A DNA stretch of 64,000 bases from Nitrospira sp. (lineage in GTDB: Bacteria; Nitrospirota; Nitrospiria; Nitrospirales; Nitrospiraceae), in contig JAFEBI010000004.1 in assembly GCA_018242725.1 (NCBI GenBank), positions 124,001 through 188,000 on the forward strand, read 5' to 3'. Position 1 is the stretch's first letter. Each line of letters begins with the position of its first letter. Under the pieces are notes generated by a model. It had not been told where the DNA came from. It was given only the letters and a program-made list of their open reading frames with translations, and did no database searches. Of this stretch, positions 45,952-55,138 are shown one piece after another. The translations under genes and the position numbers were made by a program.

Positions 45952-48900
45952 ATGTGGTTGACCCTTCTCGCATTGCGCAATCGAATCGGCATCCTCATGC
46001 TCTCGCTCGCGATGGTCGTGCTGGGGTTCACGGCTCTCCAACGCTTGCCGGTGGATCTTTTCCCCCAAATTCAGGTCCCCGTTGCGTTTGTCGGCGTCAT
46101 CTATAAAGGGGCCCCCCCACTCGATATCGAACAAAGCGTCGTGTACCCGATCGAGAAAGCGGTCAGCTCCGCATCCAATGTCGAGCATGTAGAATCATTC
46201 AGCAAGCAGGGCCTCGGCGCTGTGCAAATTTGGTTCAACTGGGGAACCGATATCAATGTTGGGCAAATGGAGGTCATGCAGCGTATTACCCAGATCTTAA
46301 ACAGCCTCCCGCCGGGCATTCTGCAGCCTTTTATCGTCAAGTTTGACGTGTCCAATATCCCCGTCTCCATCGTGTCGGTCGCGAGTGACGAACTGGACGA
46401 ACGAGCCCTGTACGATCTGGCGTACAACACCATCGCCCCGCAAATCGAACAGATCGCGAATGTCGCGGCAGCCACGGTCGAAGGCGGGAGAATCCGCCAA
46501 ATCAATATCAATCTCGACCCTGCGTTGCTGAGTGCCCGCGGGCTTTCGATTCTCGATGTCGTGAAATCCGTCAAAGCCTCAAACGTCATTCTCCCTTCAG
46601 GCGATGTCAAGGCCGGCAATCTCGACTACAACGTCTTTACCAATAACCAATTTCGCACCGTGGAACCGATCCAGGACGTCATCATCAAGGTGAATCCGCA
46701 AGGCAACCCCGTTCGGGTGCGTGATGTGGGAACCGTGACCGATTCGTCAGATATTCAAACGAATATCGTCCACGCAGACGGAGCCAGATCCGTGTTCCTT
46801 CGCGTGAACAAACAGCCGATCGCCAATACGGTCGAAGTGGTGGATGCCCTCCGTGCAGCCATACCCAAAATACTTGGAGTTCCTGAGGGAGTGAATCTCA
46901 ACATTTCGTTTGACCAATCACTCTATATACGCCAGTCGATCCGCAATCTCGTCGAACAAGCCCTTCATGGCTCGTTACTGGCCGCGGCAGTGATTTTCAT
47001 CTTTCTCCGCAACCTGACAAGCACCGTGATCGTCTCCGCTGCCATCCCCCTCTCCATGCTCGTGACCTTTATCGTGCTCTATTTCACAGGACAGACCTTG
47101 AACGTCTTCACGCTCGGAGGACTTGCTCTTGGCATCGGTCGACTCGTTGATGACTCCATCGTGGAACTGGAAAATATCCAACGGCACCTCAACACCAACC
47201 CCAGCCGTTGGGACAGTATTCTCAATGCCGCCCGAGAAGTAGCCATGCCGATTTTGGCATCGACGGTGACGACCGTGGTGGTCTTCCTGCCGATGTTTTT
47301 CGTTGTCGGTATCGCGCGGCTGCTGTTGATTCCCTTGACCGTCACCATCGCGATCGCGCTCTTTACATCATTCTTGGTCTCTCGCACCGTCACACCTGCT
47401 CTCTGCTACAAATTCCTCCGACCTGAGCAAGAAGCCCATCGAACGATGCCAGGCTGGCTGGTCGCACTCATGGAATGGAGCCGCCGCCGCTATGACTCGC
47501 TCGATAGGAGTTACGAAGATTCCTTGCGGTGGGTACTAGGGCATCGCCGTATCTTCATCTTCACGGTTCTGCTGATCTTTCTGGGATCACTCACCTTGAT
47601 TCCCCTGATCGGGACGGAGTTTCTGCCTGTGTCCGATGAGAGTCAGTTCCGCATCGTCCTGCGGGCTCCGGTCGGCCAACGAGTCGAACGGACCGAGCAG
47701 CAAGTCACGGAAGTCGAGCGGGTCCTCCGTACGGTCATCCCGTCGAATGAACTGGAAACCATTGTCTCCAGTACCGGCATCTTGTCTCAGGGCCGTTCGT
47801 CGCTGTTTAACCCCAATACCGGCCCTCACACCTCATCGATTCAAGTGTATTTGGTCTCACCGGAAAAACGGGCTAGGAGCCAAGTCGACATCATGAATGA
47901 TGTCCGCCCGAAGATCGTGAAGCTGTTTCCCGGGGTCTCGATGTATTTCGACCCTGGGGGGATCGTCAAACGCGTCACCAGCTTTGGGTCGCAAAAATCC
48001 GTCGATGTCGAAATTTATGGGTATGATTTCGACAAGGCACGGGAGGTCATCACACGGGTCAAAGAGATTATGGAACAGACTCCCGGCCTGGCCGACATCG
48101 AGCCCAGCCGGGAAGAAAACTACCCGGAAATCAATGTCACAGTCGATCGAGAAAAAGCCGCACTGCTTGGTATCAGTGAGGCGGATGTCGCCAATACCGT
48201 CCTCTTTTCCTTGAACGGGAACGGCCAAACCGACCCCATTATCTACACAGACCCATACAACGGGAACGAGTACTTCATCAGTGCCTGGTTAGCCGAGGAA
48301 CACCGCGCTAATCTCACCGATCTGGAAAACATCCTCCTCACGACCAAAACCGGTGAGCCGGTGTTGCTGAAGAATGTGGCATCGCTCAAACTGAATGCGG
48401 GCCCGGTCAAGATCGATCGCAAATATTTCCAGCGCGTGATTCACCTGACAGCCAATCCCACGACTCGCACGCTCGGCGAGATTGCCGACGATCTGGAGTC
48501 GGCCTTTTCAGAGCTTCAGCTGCCGGCAGGATTCAGCATCAAGCTCGCCGGGCAAATTCAACAACAGCGTGAAACCTTTCACGGGATGCAATTCGCAATC
48601 ATCCTGGCGCTCCTACTGGTCTACATGGTGATGGCCGCCCAGTTTAAATCGCTCATCGATCCGTTCATCATCATGTTTTCAGTGCCCATGGGCCTCCCTG
48701 GTGTCATCTTGATCTTGTTCCTCACCAACACGACGCTTTCGACCGCGTCGCTGATGGGCATCATCATGATGTTTGGGATTGTTGTTTCGAACGGGGTGTT
48801 ACTGGTCGATTACACCAACGTGTTGCGGCGCCGAGGGGCTCTCCTTCAGAGCGCCGTAGTGACCGCCGCGCGCACGCGGTTGCGGCCGATTCTCATGACC

Positions 48901-49119
48901 TCACTGGCAACGATCTTTGGGCTCCTGCCCATGGCAATCGGGCTGGGAACCGGCGGGGAAACGAACGCGCCCCTCGCACGAGCAGTGGTGGGAGGCCTAA
49001 GTGTCTCCACCCTACTCACCGTGTTTCTCATCCCAACGCTGTATATGATTTTAGAAGAATGGGTGCCGAGAAATCTGGAAGAAGAAGGGAGCCATTCGAC
49101 ACCGGCGACGTCAGAGTAG
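45952..49119 (+). CDS. RND efflux pump, HAE-1/AcrB family
   Basis: 1055 residues, 12 membrane segments in the usual 1+5 / 1+5 layout with two large periplasmic loops. N-terminal LPVDLFPQIQVPVAFVGVIY, YPIEKAVSSASNVEHVES; the TM4 proton-relay pair is GIGRLVDDSIVELENI (Asp-Asp). C-terminal half repeats the pattern (MAAQFKSLIDPFIIMFSVPM). Substrate cannot be told from sequence. Forms an operon with the adaptor. Confidence 0.95.
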   Translation: MWLTLLALRNRIGILMLSLAMVVLGFTALQRLPVDLFPQIQVPVAFVGVIYKGAPPLDIEQSVVYPIEKAVSSASNVEHVESFSKQGLGAVQIWFNWGTDINVGQMEVMQRITQILNSLPPGILQPFIVKFDVSNIPVSIVSVASDELDERALYDLAYNTIAPQIEQIANVAAATVEGGRIRQININLDPALLSARGLSILDVVKSVKASNVILPSGDVKAGNLDYNVFTNNQFRTVEPIQDVIIKVNPQGNPVRVRDVGTVTDSSDIQTNIVHADGARSVFLRVNKQPIANTVEVVDALRAAIPKILGVPEGVNLNISFDQSLYIRQSIRNLVEQALHGSLLAAAVIFIFLRNLTSTVIVSAAIPLSMLVTFIVLYFTGQTLNVFTLGGLALGIGRLVDDSIVELENIQRHLNTNPSRWDSILNAAREVAMPILASTVTTVVVFLPMFFVVGIARLLLIPLTVTIAIALFTSFLVSRTVTPALCYKFLRPEQEAHRTMPGWLVALMEWSRRRYDSLDRSYEDSLRWVLGHRRIFIFTVLLIFLGSLTLIPLIGTEFLPVSDESQFRIVLRAPVGQRVERTEQQVTEVERVLRTVIPSNELETIVSSTGILSQGRSSLFNPNTGPHTSSIQVYLVSPEKRARSQVDIMNDVRPKIVKLFPGVSMYFDPGGIVKRVTSFGSQKSVDVEIYGYDFDKAREVITRVKEIMEQTPGLADIEPSREENYPEINVTVDREKAALLGISEADVANTVLFSLNGNGQTDPIIYTDPYNGNEYFISAWLAEEHRANLTDLENILLTTKTGEPVLLKNVASLKLNAGPVKIDRKYFQRVIHLTANPTTRTLGEIADDLESAFSELQLPAGFSIKLAGQIQQQRETFHGMQFAIILALLLVYMVMAAQFKSLIDPFIIMFSVPMGLPGVILILFLTNTTLSTASLMGIIMMFGIVVSNGVLLVDYTNVLRRRGALLQSAVVTAARTRLRPILMTSLATIFGLLPMAIGLGTGGETNAPLARAVVGGLSVSTLLTVFLIPTLYMILEEWVPRNLEEEGSHSTPATSE

Positions 49120-49124
49120 CGACA

Positions 49125-49463
49125 TCAATCCTCAGTGATATCGGGGAACAGGGACTTCAGCTGCATGGCCAGTCCAACATCTCCGGCGACTTGCAACCGA
49201 CCTGACATGGCCAGCATCATGCCGCTTAATTGTCCGTTCAGAACCTTGATGCAGTCCTCACCGGTCATCGACAAAGTCACGTGGGGATCAGTATGAGCCC
49301 CGTCCTTCACGACGCAAGTCCCGTTCCGCACCAGCACGTGATACTGCCCGCCTTGATCCCCCCGGAGATCGAATTGATAGACCGCATCGAGATCCTCCGC
49401 AGCCTTCGTATCAAGTTTGGCGGGCAGGGAACGGAGCACGTCTTGAATGGTCGTAACTTTCAT
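49125..49463 (-). CDS. SCP-2 sterol-transfer-fold protein
   Basis: 112 residues, one SCP-2 domain: AVYQFDLRGDQGGQYHVLVR, VVKDGAHTDPHVTLSMTGED, and LNGQLSGMMLAMSGRLQVAG. The fold binds lipophilic molecules; a hopanoid or other lipid ligand is conceivable given the hopanoid gene in the window but is not shown. Converges with the RND pump gene, 5 bases apart. Confidence 0.87.
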   Translation of the reverse strand: MKVTTIQDVLRSLPAKLDTKAAEDLDAVYQFDLRGDQGGQYHVLVRNGTCVVKDGAHTDPHVTLSMTGEDCIKVLNGQLSGMMLAMSGRLQVAGDVGLAMQLKSLFPDITED

Positions 49464-49492
49464 AGCTGGATATCATGCCCATGATGAGAGGG

Positions 49493-49532
49493 TTTATAAA
49501 ACACGTCGGGGGCGCCGACTCTGCGCCCCCGA
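49493..49532 (-). terminator. Rho-independent terminator after the SpeD-like gene
   Basis: Perfect 10-base stem TCGGGGGCGC / GCGCCCCCGA (49506-49515 with 49523-49532), 7-base loop. On the minus strand it is followed by GTGTTTTATAAA. It lies 25 bases beyond the stop of the SpeD-like gene. Confidence 0.72.
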
Positions 49533-49556
49533 TGCGATCTCAATGCGGATGAGTGT

Positions 49557-49997
49557 CTAGTAGCGGAGCGTGGCCGTCGCAACACTACGACGGGCGCCGA
49601 AAAACTCTTTTGAAAATGATTCGACAACGGCGGGATCATACCCTTTGCAACTGAAAATGTCGAGGTAGGCATGGTTGGTGGCATTGGCAAAATGGCCGCT
49701 GATCAAGGACGTGGAAATCAGCTGCACCATCGAATACCCGGCCACAGGTCCATCGCCGAAATCGACGACCTGACATTCGCCGAAGCGTTTCATTTCGATG
49801 AGCTCACAGAGCTCGATCACATAGCGCTTGATATAGTCGGCATCTCGAATAAGCTTGGGATTGCAATCGTGGAGGTCGACAGCGGTACAGAGTCCCCAGG
49901 CTTTGCCGCTTCCCACCATATCCTGGATAGGACGGGCAGCAGCCTCAGGGGCAGTGGATGGTAAGATGGTGGACTCGGAACTAGCCGAGGTACTCAT
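49557..49997 (-). CDS. Divergent S-adenosylmethionine decarboxylase (SpeD) homologue
   Basis: 146 residues. After a Ser/Ala-rich N-terminus of about 30, it aligns with bacterial SpeD. The residues known for T. maritima AdoMetDC all have counterparts at exact spacing: S89 (S55), pyruvoyl-forming S97 (S63), H102 (H68) and C117 (C83 in FSCKG). But the usual Glu-Ser-His at the cleavage site is Thr-Ser-Leu (STSLISGHF). So self-processing is expected, while AdoMet specificity is doubtful; some SpeD homologues are known to have become arginine or ornithine decarboxylases. No speE is nearby. It has its own terminator. Confidence 0.75.
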   Translation of the reverse strand: MSTSASSESTILPSTAPEAAARPIQDMVGSGKAWGLCTAVDLHDCNPKLIRDADYIKRYVIELCELIEMKRFGECQVVDFGDGPVAGYSMVQLISTSLISGHFANATNHAYLDIFSCKGYDPAVVESFSKEFFGARRSVATATLRY

Positions 49998-50167
49998 AGA
50001 GGGGGGTTCCCTTTCTGTAAGGAGGTTGAAGAGACAGGACCTGTCATGCGTGAACTATACCATGTTTTCTTTTGATCGTATGAGATGACAAAGAATATTT
50101 TAGCTCCGGGAGGAAGGCCTTCATCGATTAGTTGACAAGGTCTCGACGCTCAGGAAGAATAGGCACC

Positions 50168-50332
50168 ATGGTTTCTACATCAGACGTCGTTCGAGTTGAG
50201 TTGCCGGATCGCCTGTGCACCTGGTGCAAAGTGCTCATGACCAAACGACTGGTTGGGGGAAAGCAGTTTATCCACTACACCTGTCCTAAGTGCATTTTTC
50301 AGCACACCCGCCGCGTGACAGCAAAGCCATAA
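50168..50332 (+). CDS. Small zinc-ribbon protein
   Basis: 54 residues from the ATG at 50168. Two C-x2-C knuckles: CTWCKVLMTKR and YTCPKCIFQHTRR, 20 residues apart, a rubredoxin-like zinc ribbon with a basic tail. AGGAAG precedes the start at a slightly long distance. Too small for a catalytic role; nucleic-acid or protein binding would be typical. Confidence 0.7.
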   Translation: MVSTSDVVRVELPDRLCTWCKVLMTKRLVGGKQFIHYTCPKCIFQHTRRVTAKP

Positions 50333-50778
50333 CCACATGACTTTGTTTGCCATTTCACCTTCAAGACGCTGGAATTCGCATGTTCTGCGCAGGTGGAATC
50401 GTCCCCTCCATGTGCCTATGCCTCTCACGTACTTCACCTCTCTGGCGACAGAGATTTCACGCATACTCACAGTCCAGGCAGTCCCAAACCGCTTGAAGCT
50501 TGATTGATGTCTAACTCCGACAACCCCGTTACTCAACGGCGGAAGAACTACACAACCCGGGGTCATGGATGGAACGATGAGGAAGACCTCCCGTGCCCAG
50601 ATCGGCACGGAGATGATGAAGCAGTCATCCATCAAACCGTACAGGGTTCCATGCAGTGAGTGACTGAACGATGCGAGCACGAGGCTGATGAAACTTTTCA
50701 CGACCTCGTAAGAAGAACTCGGCTCGATGAATGGAATCACCCTGGAATCGCATCTTCTCAGCAGAGAATTCGAGAAGG
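50333..50778. other. Gene-free gap
   Basis: 446 bases. A 200-codon minus-strand frame spans it but has no domain likeness, no ribosome binding site and runs antisense through the zinc-ribbon gene, so I see nothing real here. Confidence 0.5.
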
Positions 50779-51102
50779 TCACCGACGAGAAAAACTACGC
50801 TGAACCTGATCATCCAGCGCATGGTCCAACTGCGCCCGATCCTCGGGACTCATCGAAACAATTTTTGCGCCCAGTTTCGGGGAGCGGACATGAATAACTT
50901 CCAGTTCACAGGTTATGGACTTCCCGGACTCCACCTCCATCGTGAGTTGCAACACATCACCACTCTTGGCATACAGACGACTCTCCAAGCGGACACCCGA
51001 CTCACTCATATCGAGCACCGTACAAGACGCCGTAAGCCCCCCACGATGTAATCGCCCCTTCCGACCCACCTCAATACGTGAAGACTTGCGCTTAAATCCC
51101 AT
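50779..51102 (-). CDS. PilZ-domain protein
   Basis: 107 residues. The start at 51102 (MGFKRKSSR) is fixed by AGGAGG with 7-base spacing; a longer frame lacks one. KRKSSRIEVGRKGRLH is the basic part and LDMSESGVRLESR the D-x-S-x-x-G part. LGAKIVSMSPEDRAQLDHAL closes the domain. Fifth PilZ protein of the window and the only one on the minus strand. Confidence 0.83.
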   Translation of the reverse strand: MGFKRKSSRIEVGRKGRLHRGGLTASCTVLDMSESGVRLESRLYAKSGDVLQLTMEVESGKSITCELEVIHVRSPKLGAKIVSMSPEDRAQLDHALDDQVQRSFSRR

Positions 51103-51168
51103 CGCTACGCCTCCTGCTTCTATCACCATAGCAAGAGGGTGCCTCCAGTCCAAGAAATTCCTGAAACT

Positions 51169-51534
51169 CTAGAGTTTTCCCGACACCAATGCCCGCATGT
51201 GCTCCATCCGCTTCCGATTCACACCAAGATCGCTATAGCCGGTGCGGGAAGCAGAACGGAAGTGAACAGTCTTGGTGGTTTCGTCGAAGAGAAATTCGAC
51301 GTCATCCACGAAGCGGAGCAATAGGCTCGTGAACTCATAGTGGAGGTAGGACTCATCTTCCTCGACGAGCTTAGTCCGCGATAATGTCGCCAGCACGGTC
51401 TTCAAGGCTTCTTTCGCTTCAGCACGAGCCTTTGTATACCGAAACGATGCGATGGCATGCCCCTCATCGGTCGCCTGGGTTGAGACACAATTGGGGCTTG
51501 AAGGACAAGGCTGCAACGTCCGAGTGGGGAGCAT
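51169..51534 (-). CDS. DUF1499-family protein
   Basis: 121 residues. Begins LQPCPSSPNCVSTQATD, the C-P-x-S-P-N-C-V-S-S/T signature of DUF1499, and ends with SRTGYSDLGVNRKRMEHMRA (R-x-G-x-x-D-x-G-x-N-R-x-R), also typical. The start at 51534 has GAGAGG 6 bases upstream. No signal peptide. Function of the family is not established. Lies 66 bases upstream of the PilZ gene. Confidence 0.87.
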   Translation of the reverse strand: MLPTRTLQPCPSSPNCVSTQATDEGHAIASFRYTKARAEAKEALKTVLATLSRTKLVEEDESYLHYEFTSLLLRFVDDVEFLFDETTKTVHFRSASRTGYSDLGVNRKRMEHMRALVSGKL

Positions 51535-51660
51535 AGGTACCTCTCTCCGTATGATGGCACTGCAGTGTGACTGAATCAACGCCTTCCACGCAAGGCTCGT
51601 TCTCCTTCGTGATCATGTAACGAGTACTGAACCCGCTTCTGTCGTCACAGCACCATAAGA

Positions 51661-51999
51661 AAGACATTCACCGCCGTCGTCGGCGCTTCTCGCGAAGACA
51701 GCAACCAGACCACCATCACCAACGGCCCCACCGCTAGTGCCGACAATTCAGCCAGCAACGCTGGCGCCGCCTATGTCTTCACGCGGTCCGGGACCTCCTG
51801 GGCTCAGGAGGCCTATCTCAAGGCCCCCAATGCTGAAGCCGGTGACTTGTTTGGCTACAGCGTCGCCGTCAGCGGCAACACTGTCGTCGTCGGCGCCCCT
51901 GGCGAAGCCAGCAACCAAACCACCATCACCAACGGCCCCACCGCCAGTCCCGACAACTCCGCTGTCGCTGCCGGTGCCGCCTATGTCTTCACCTGGTAG
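51661..51999 (+). pseudogene. Headless C-terminal remnant of an FG-GAP beta-propeller protein
   Basis: An open frame without a start codon reads TAVVGASREDSNQTTITNGP, later GAAYVFTRSGTSWAQEAYLK, GDLFGYSVAVSGNTVVVGAP and a second SNQTTITNGPTAS...GAAYVFT before TAG at 51997. These are nearly two FG-GAP units; their DNA is also strongly repeated (51698-51782 versus 51908-51992). Upstream, in-frame stops appear at once (TGA at 51628). A strong hairpin follows the stop. So the gene lost its front part, or this is a shed repeat. Confidence 0.65.
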
Positions 52000-52011
52000 G
52001 GCAATTCCAGT

Positions 52012-52045
52012 GTCCGCCGGCCCCTCAGCTGTGGGCCCGGCGGAC
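52012..52045 (+). terminator. Hairpin after the FG-GAP remnant
   Basis: GTCCGCCGG (52012-52020) pairs with CCGGCGGAC (52037-52045), 16-base loop that can extend the stem with C-G pairs. It lies 12 bases after the stop; only a pyrimidine-rich, T-poor tract follows, so it may be a weak terminator left from the intact gene. Confidence 0.4.
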
Positions 52046-52164
52046 TCCGCTCTCCCTCCATTTCAGATCTACCTATTCCCCTGATTGACTGGACAATCAC
52101 AGCGACTCTGGTACGTTCCGAATGAAATATCACTCTGAATCAGTAGACAGGAGGTTCACACCCG

Positions 52165-52599
52165 ATGCAACGACTCACCGCACTGGTCATCGGCACACTC
52201 ATTCTGCTTTCCGAGCAGGTCACGTTCGCCGCTGGTCCTGACCTACCAGGCGGGCGTCGTTCCGCCCAGCCGGATCCGCTCACCCAGGCGGTGAAACACA
52301 CCATTCTGAAAGCCGCCGACCGGTTCCAACGCTGCTATCTCGACTATCTCACGGACGGCGCCCCCATCAAGGATGGGGAGCTGACGGTCGATTGGCAGAT
52401 TACGCCGAAGGGCAAACCGGTGAAGGCGGAAGTCGTGTCGTCGCCTTTTTTCGCCGCCGGAACCACACCGACCCTCGAACCGTGCATCGTGAAACAGATT
52501 ACCGCGCTGGAATTTCACCCGACCGGCAAACCGGAGAACTACTACACGTTTCACAAATTCCGCTTCAAGGACGTGCAGCAAACCGCTGCAGCACCATAG
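52165..52599 (+). CDS. Exported protein with AgmX/PglI C-terminal-like domain
   Basis: 144 residues. Signal peptide MQRLTALVIGTLILLSEQVT ending near FAA-GP. The rest shows the TonB-C-like pattern of AgmX/PglI domains: RFQRCYLDYL, GELTVDWQITPKGKPVKAEV, TPTLEPCIVKQITALEFHP, with two conserved Cys (in RCY and PCIV) likely to form a disulphide. Such domains occur in energy-transducing or gliding-motility proteins. AGGAGG precedes the start. Alone on the plus strand. Confidence 0.8.
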   Translation: MQRLTALVIGTLILLSEQVTFAAGPDLPGGRRSAQPDPLTQAVKHTILKAADRFQRCYLDYLTDGAPIKDGELTVDWQITPKGKPVKAEVVSSPFFAAGTTPTLEPCIVKQITALEFHPTGKPENYYTFHKFRFKDVQQTAAAP

Positions 52600-52679
52600 A
52601 TAGGGATGGTCCGGCCCGTCTGTTTACTCACGCGCCGATATCGCAGGGCCAGAGCTCAAGGATCACCCCGCGCATACGA

Positions 52680-53807
52680 TCAATACAAAAGAGTATCCAT
52701 CGTCGCCGATTGGTCTTCACGCGCCGCCACGTCCACTGAAACGCGCCCGATGATGCGTCCGTCTTTGGCCTCGACGTCCACGCGCCACTCGCCGGCATCC
52801 AGCCCTTGCTTGGAACTATAGGCTCGATAGCCCCCCTCGCGTCCGCCGGAAATGTTGATCGGAATCTTGTCCGCATGGACAAACGGTCTGCTGCTGTTCG
52901 GGCGATAGTACCAATGATGATAGATCGTCGTATTGAGATCCACCGGCGCAAAGACGGCCGTGAAGCAGTAGATCGGGTGATCCGAGGGATAGATTGTGTC
53001 CGACTGTTTCCAGATTTGATACCACCGTTTCTCGAACGACAGTTCAAACTGATCGCCGCTTCGCTTGATCTCATGATACATCCCGCCAAATTTGAGCGAG
53101 AGCGGCACGGGCGGAATCCAATTCAAAAAATAAAACCCGACCAGAATCCCGATCAACGCCGCAGCAGGAACGGTCACACCGATGCCTTCCTCTCGAGATC
53201 GGTCCGGATTATTTCGATAGATCAACTGAGCCACGCGCAAAACAACCACGACGCTCAGCAGGGCCCCGATCGCGAAAATTGCCGCATTCATGTAGCCGGT
53301 GATCACGGGCAAGAAAAACGTGAAGAACGCAAAGCAGACCACCGCATAGAGGCTGATGAGCAATCGAAGGTTCGAGAGCCGGTCACGCAAAAACTCATTG
53401 GCGACCAAAAGCATGATCAGCAGAGCAAAGAATACGGCGGTGCCGGAGAAGGTGGCGCTTCGCGAATAGAAGATCGTATAGGCGCTGAAGAGGCTGCCTA
53501 ACAGAAACTGGCTGGCCATCGGATAATACGGACGGCTCTCCAGCACTCGACGCATGAAGGGAGAGGATGCTGCAAGCTGGTCGGGATCCGGTAGAGACTG
53601 CATCCCGACCCGTCCCGTCAACACAATCAGTGCCCCGAGCACGGCGAGATACAGCAGGAGGATTAAGTTGTCTTGAAGCCGGTCTATCCTCGTGAGCGTC
53701 AGCGTATCGTACGTCACGCCGGAAAGGAAGAACACGGCCGGCATGAACGGTTTTGTGAGAAGAGACTGAACTTTGCCCAGAGGACTCATGCCGTTCTCAT
53801 GCGCCAT
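52680..53807 (-). CDS. DUF2914-domain membrane protein
   Basis: 375 residues. About seven to eight hydrophobic segments up to residue 245, then a C-terminal soluble DUF2914 domain with YCFTAVFAPVDLNTTIYHHW and DAGEWRVDVEAKDGRIIGRV. Function of the family is unknown; the domain probably lies in the periplasm. An alternative start at 53789 (MSPLGKV) is possible. Confidence 0.82.
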   Translation of the reverse strand: MAHENGMSPLGKVQSLLTKPFMPAVFFLSGVTYDTLTLTRIDRLQDNLILLLYLAVLGALIVLTGRVGMQSLPDPDQLAASSPFMRRVLESRPYYPMASQFLLGSLFSAYTIFYSRSATFSGTAVFFALLIMLLVANEFLRDRLSNLRLLISLYAVVCFAFFTFFLPVITGYMNAAIFAIGALLSVVVVLRVAQLIYRNNPDRSREEGIGVTVPAAALIGILVGFYFLNWIPPVPLSLKFGGMYHEIKRSGDQFELSFEKRWYQIWKQSDTIYPSDHPIYCFTAVFAPVDLNTTIYHHWYYRPNSSRPFVHADKIPINISGGREGGYRAYSSKQGLDAGEWRVDVEAKDGRIIGRVSVDVAAREDQSATMDTLLY

Positions 53808-53982
53808 CTCGTTCGGATGTTCAATCCAAATACTGAATCGTTCGGCAGCCTACCCCATGTCGAAGACGGAGTCTCAGCATGCTCAACAAGGTCCCTGAAG
53901 AAGGCCGGAGGCGTACGCTCTGGGGCACAGTACGGACTGTTTCGAGGCGAGAACAAAGTCGGAGGCCTTTTTCAACATCCTG

Positions 53983-55044
53983 TCATACAAAGGCAGGCAG
54001 CGGCGCATACACGACCGGATGCCCGATCAATCGTTCCAACCATGGTGCCATATTGTCCTCCGGGAGCGGCGCTTGGTTGAGACGTACTTCAACCTTGAAC
54101 TGTTGATGCCCTCCAACGATACCGATGATCGCAGAAGCATCGTCCCGGTCTGGTAAGAGCGTCTGTGTTTGAAACTCACAGAGCGTGGCATAGAGCACCC
54201 CATCAGGGCCGATCGCGGTTACTATCTCAGGGAGTTCATCCAGCGGGCAGTGGACCGAGCATCGATACATGAGCCGGGCACTCGGCTCGATGGCTTGGAA
54301 CTCGGCCAACGCCGCTTCGGAAAACCCGGTCAGATAGGTGCGAACCCCGGCCGGCTCAGGATGAAATGTCTCTGCGAGCTTGCTGGACGGGACGAGAAAC
54401 TCAAACGCATCCGACGTATTGTACTCAAATTGGCAGGGACCGAATGCATCAGGCCAGGAGCAGAAGAACGGAACAGACGTATCAGCGGGCCGTAGGACAA
54501 CGGCTTCCTTCTCGACGCAGGTTTCGATTGGGAGATCTAAAATAGTAATCGCTTCCAGAAATGCCGCTCGCCGCTCATCCAACCATCGCATCCGGTCCGT
54601 ATCACCCCGCGTTTCCCCTGGGGTGATGACGTGGCTCGTTTGAAGCCGGATTCGAATGAACGAATGGGCATGGCGAAATCCGATCCAGCACATGGCGCGC
54701 GGCTCATGGAATCGCAGGCGCTCTCGAATGCGCCAGGGGTGGCTGATGGAGCAATAGGTCCCGATGTCTTGATGACGCTGATAGACCGTATGATAGGCAC
54801 CGGATAGGAGAAAGAAATCCCCCCGCCACCCCTCGCGCACATGGATCAGCGTCACATCTTCCGTCGCCCACGGATCAAGCTGATCGACAGCATCGAGAGA
54901 CGGGACCGTCCATTCCTCGACGTAACAAATGACATCCTGAGCCGGCGAGACCGGTTTCAACCCCAGAGCCGCGAGTCGTTCTCCGACTGCGAGAGCTTGC
55001 TGAAAACTCAATGGCGCCGTCGTTTCCCACCGCCGCTCTCGCAC
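53983..55044 (-). CDS. Protein of unknown function, 353 residues
   Basis: Soluble, no signal peptide, no domain I recognise. It is a full-length, well-composed protein (balanced charge, many Trp/Tyr/Phe) rather than a chance frame. Cys residues are scattered (DVICYVEEW, GTYCSISHPW, MYRCSVHCPLDELP). The N-terminal WETTAPLSFQQALAVGERLA resembles a helical dimer region. It is 94 bases upstream of nothing transcribed with it that I can identify on the same strand; DUF2914 follows 175 bases downstream. Confidence 0.75.
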   Translation of the reverse strand: MRERRWETTAPLSFQQALAVGERLAALGLKPVSPAQDVICYVEEWTVPSLDAVDQLDPWATEDVTLIHVREGWRGDFFLLSGAYHTVYQRHQDIGTYCSISHPWRIRERLRFHEPRAMCWIGFRHAHSFIRIRLQTSHVITPGETRGDTDRMRWLDERRAAFLEAITILDLPIETCVEKEAVVLRPADTSVPFFCSWPDAFGPCQFEYNTSDAFEFLVPSSKLAETFHPEPAGVRTYLTGFSEAALAEFQAIEPSARLMYRCSVHCPLDELPEIVTAIGPDGVLYATLCEFQTQTLLPDRDDASAIIGIVGGHQQFKVEVRLNQAPLPEDNMAPWLERLIGHPVVYAPLPAFV

Positions 55045-55138
55045 GGATCACTTCCTTTAGCGCGCCCCGAGATCAGAGACGGCATGATACGCACATCGAC
55101 GCCCGCCTCCTCCCATCAGATTCGATGGGCGCCTCCGC

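Noticed and set aside
50180-50782. 200-codon minus-strand frame
   Set aside because: No domain likeness, no ribosome binding site, antisense to the zinc-ribbon gene.
51737-52084. 115-codon plus-strand Pro/Ser/Ala-rich frame
   Set aside because: Out-of-frame reading of the FG-GAP repeats; low complexity is the result of the DNA repeat.
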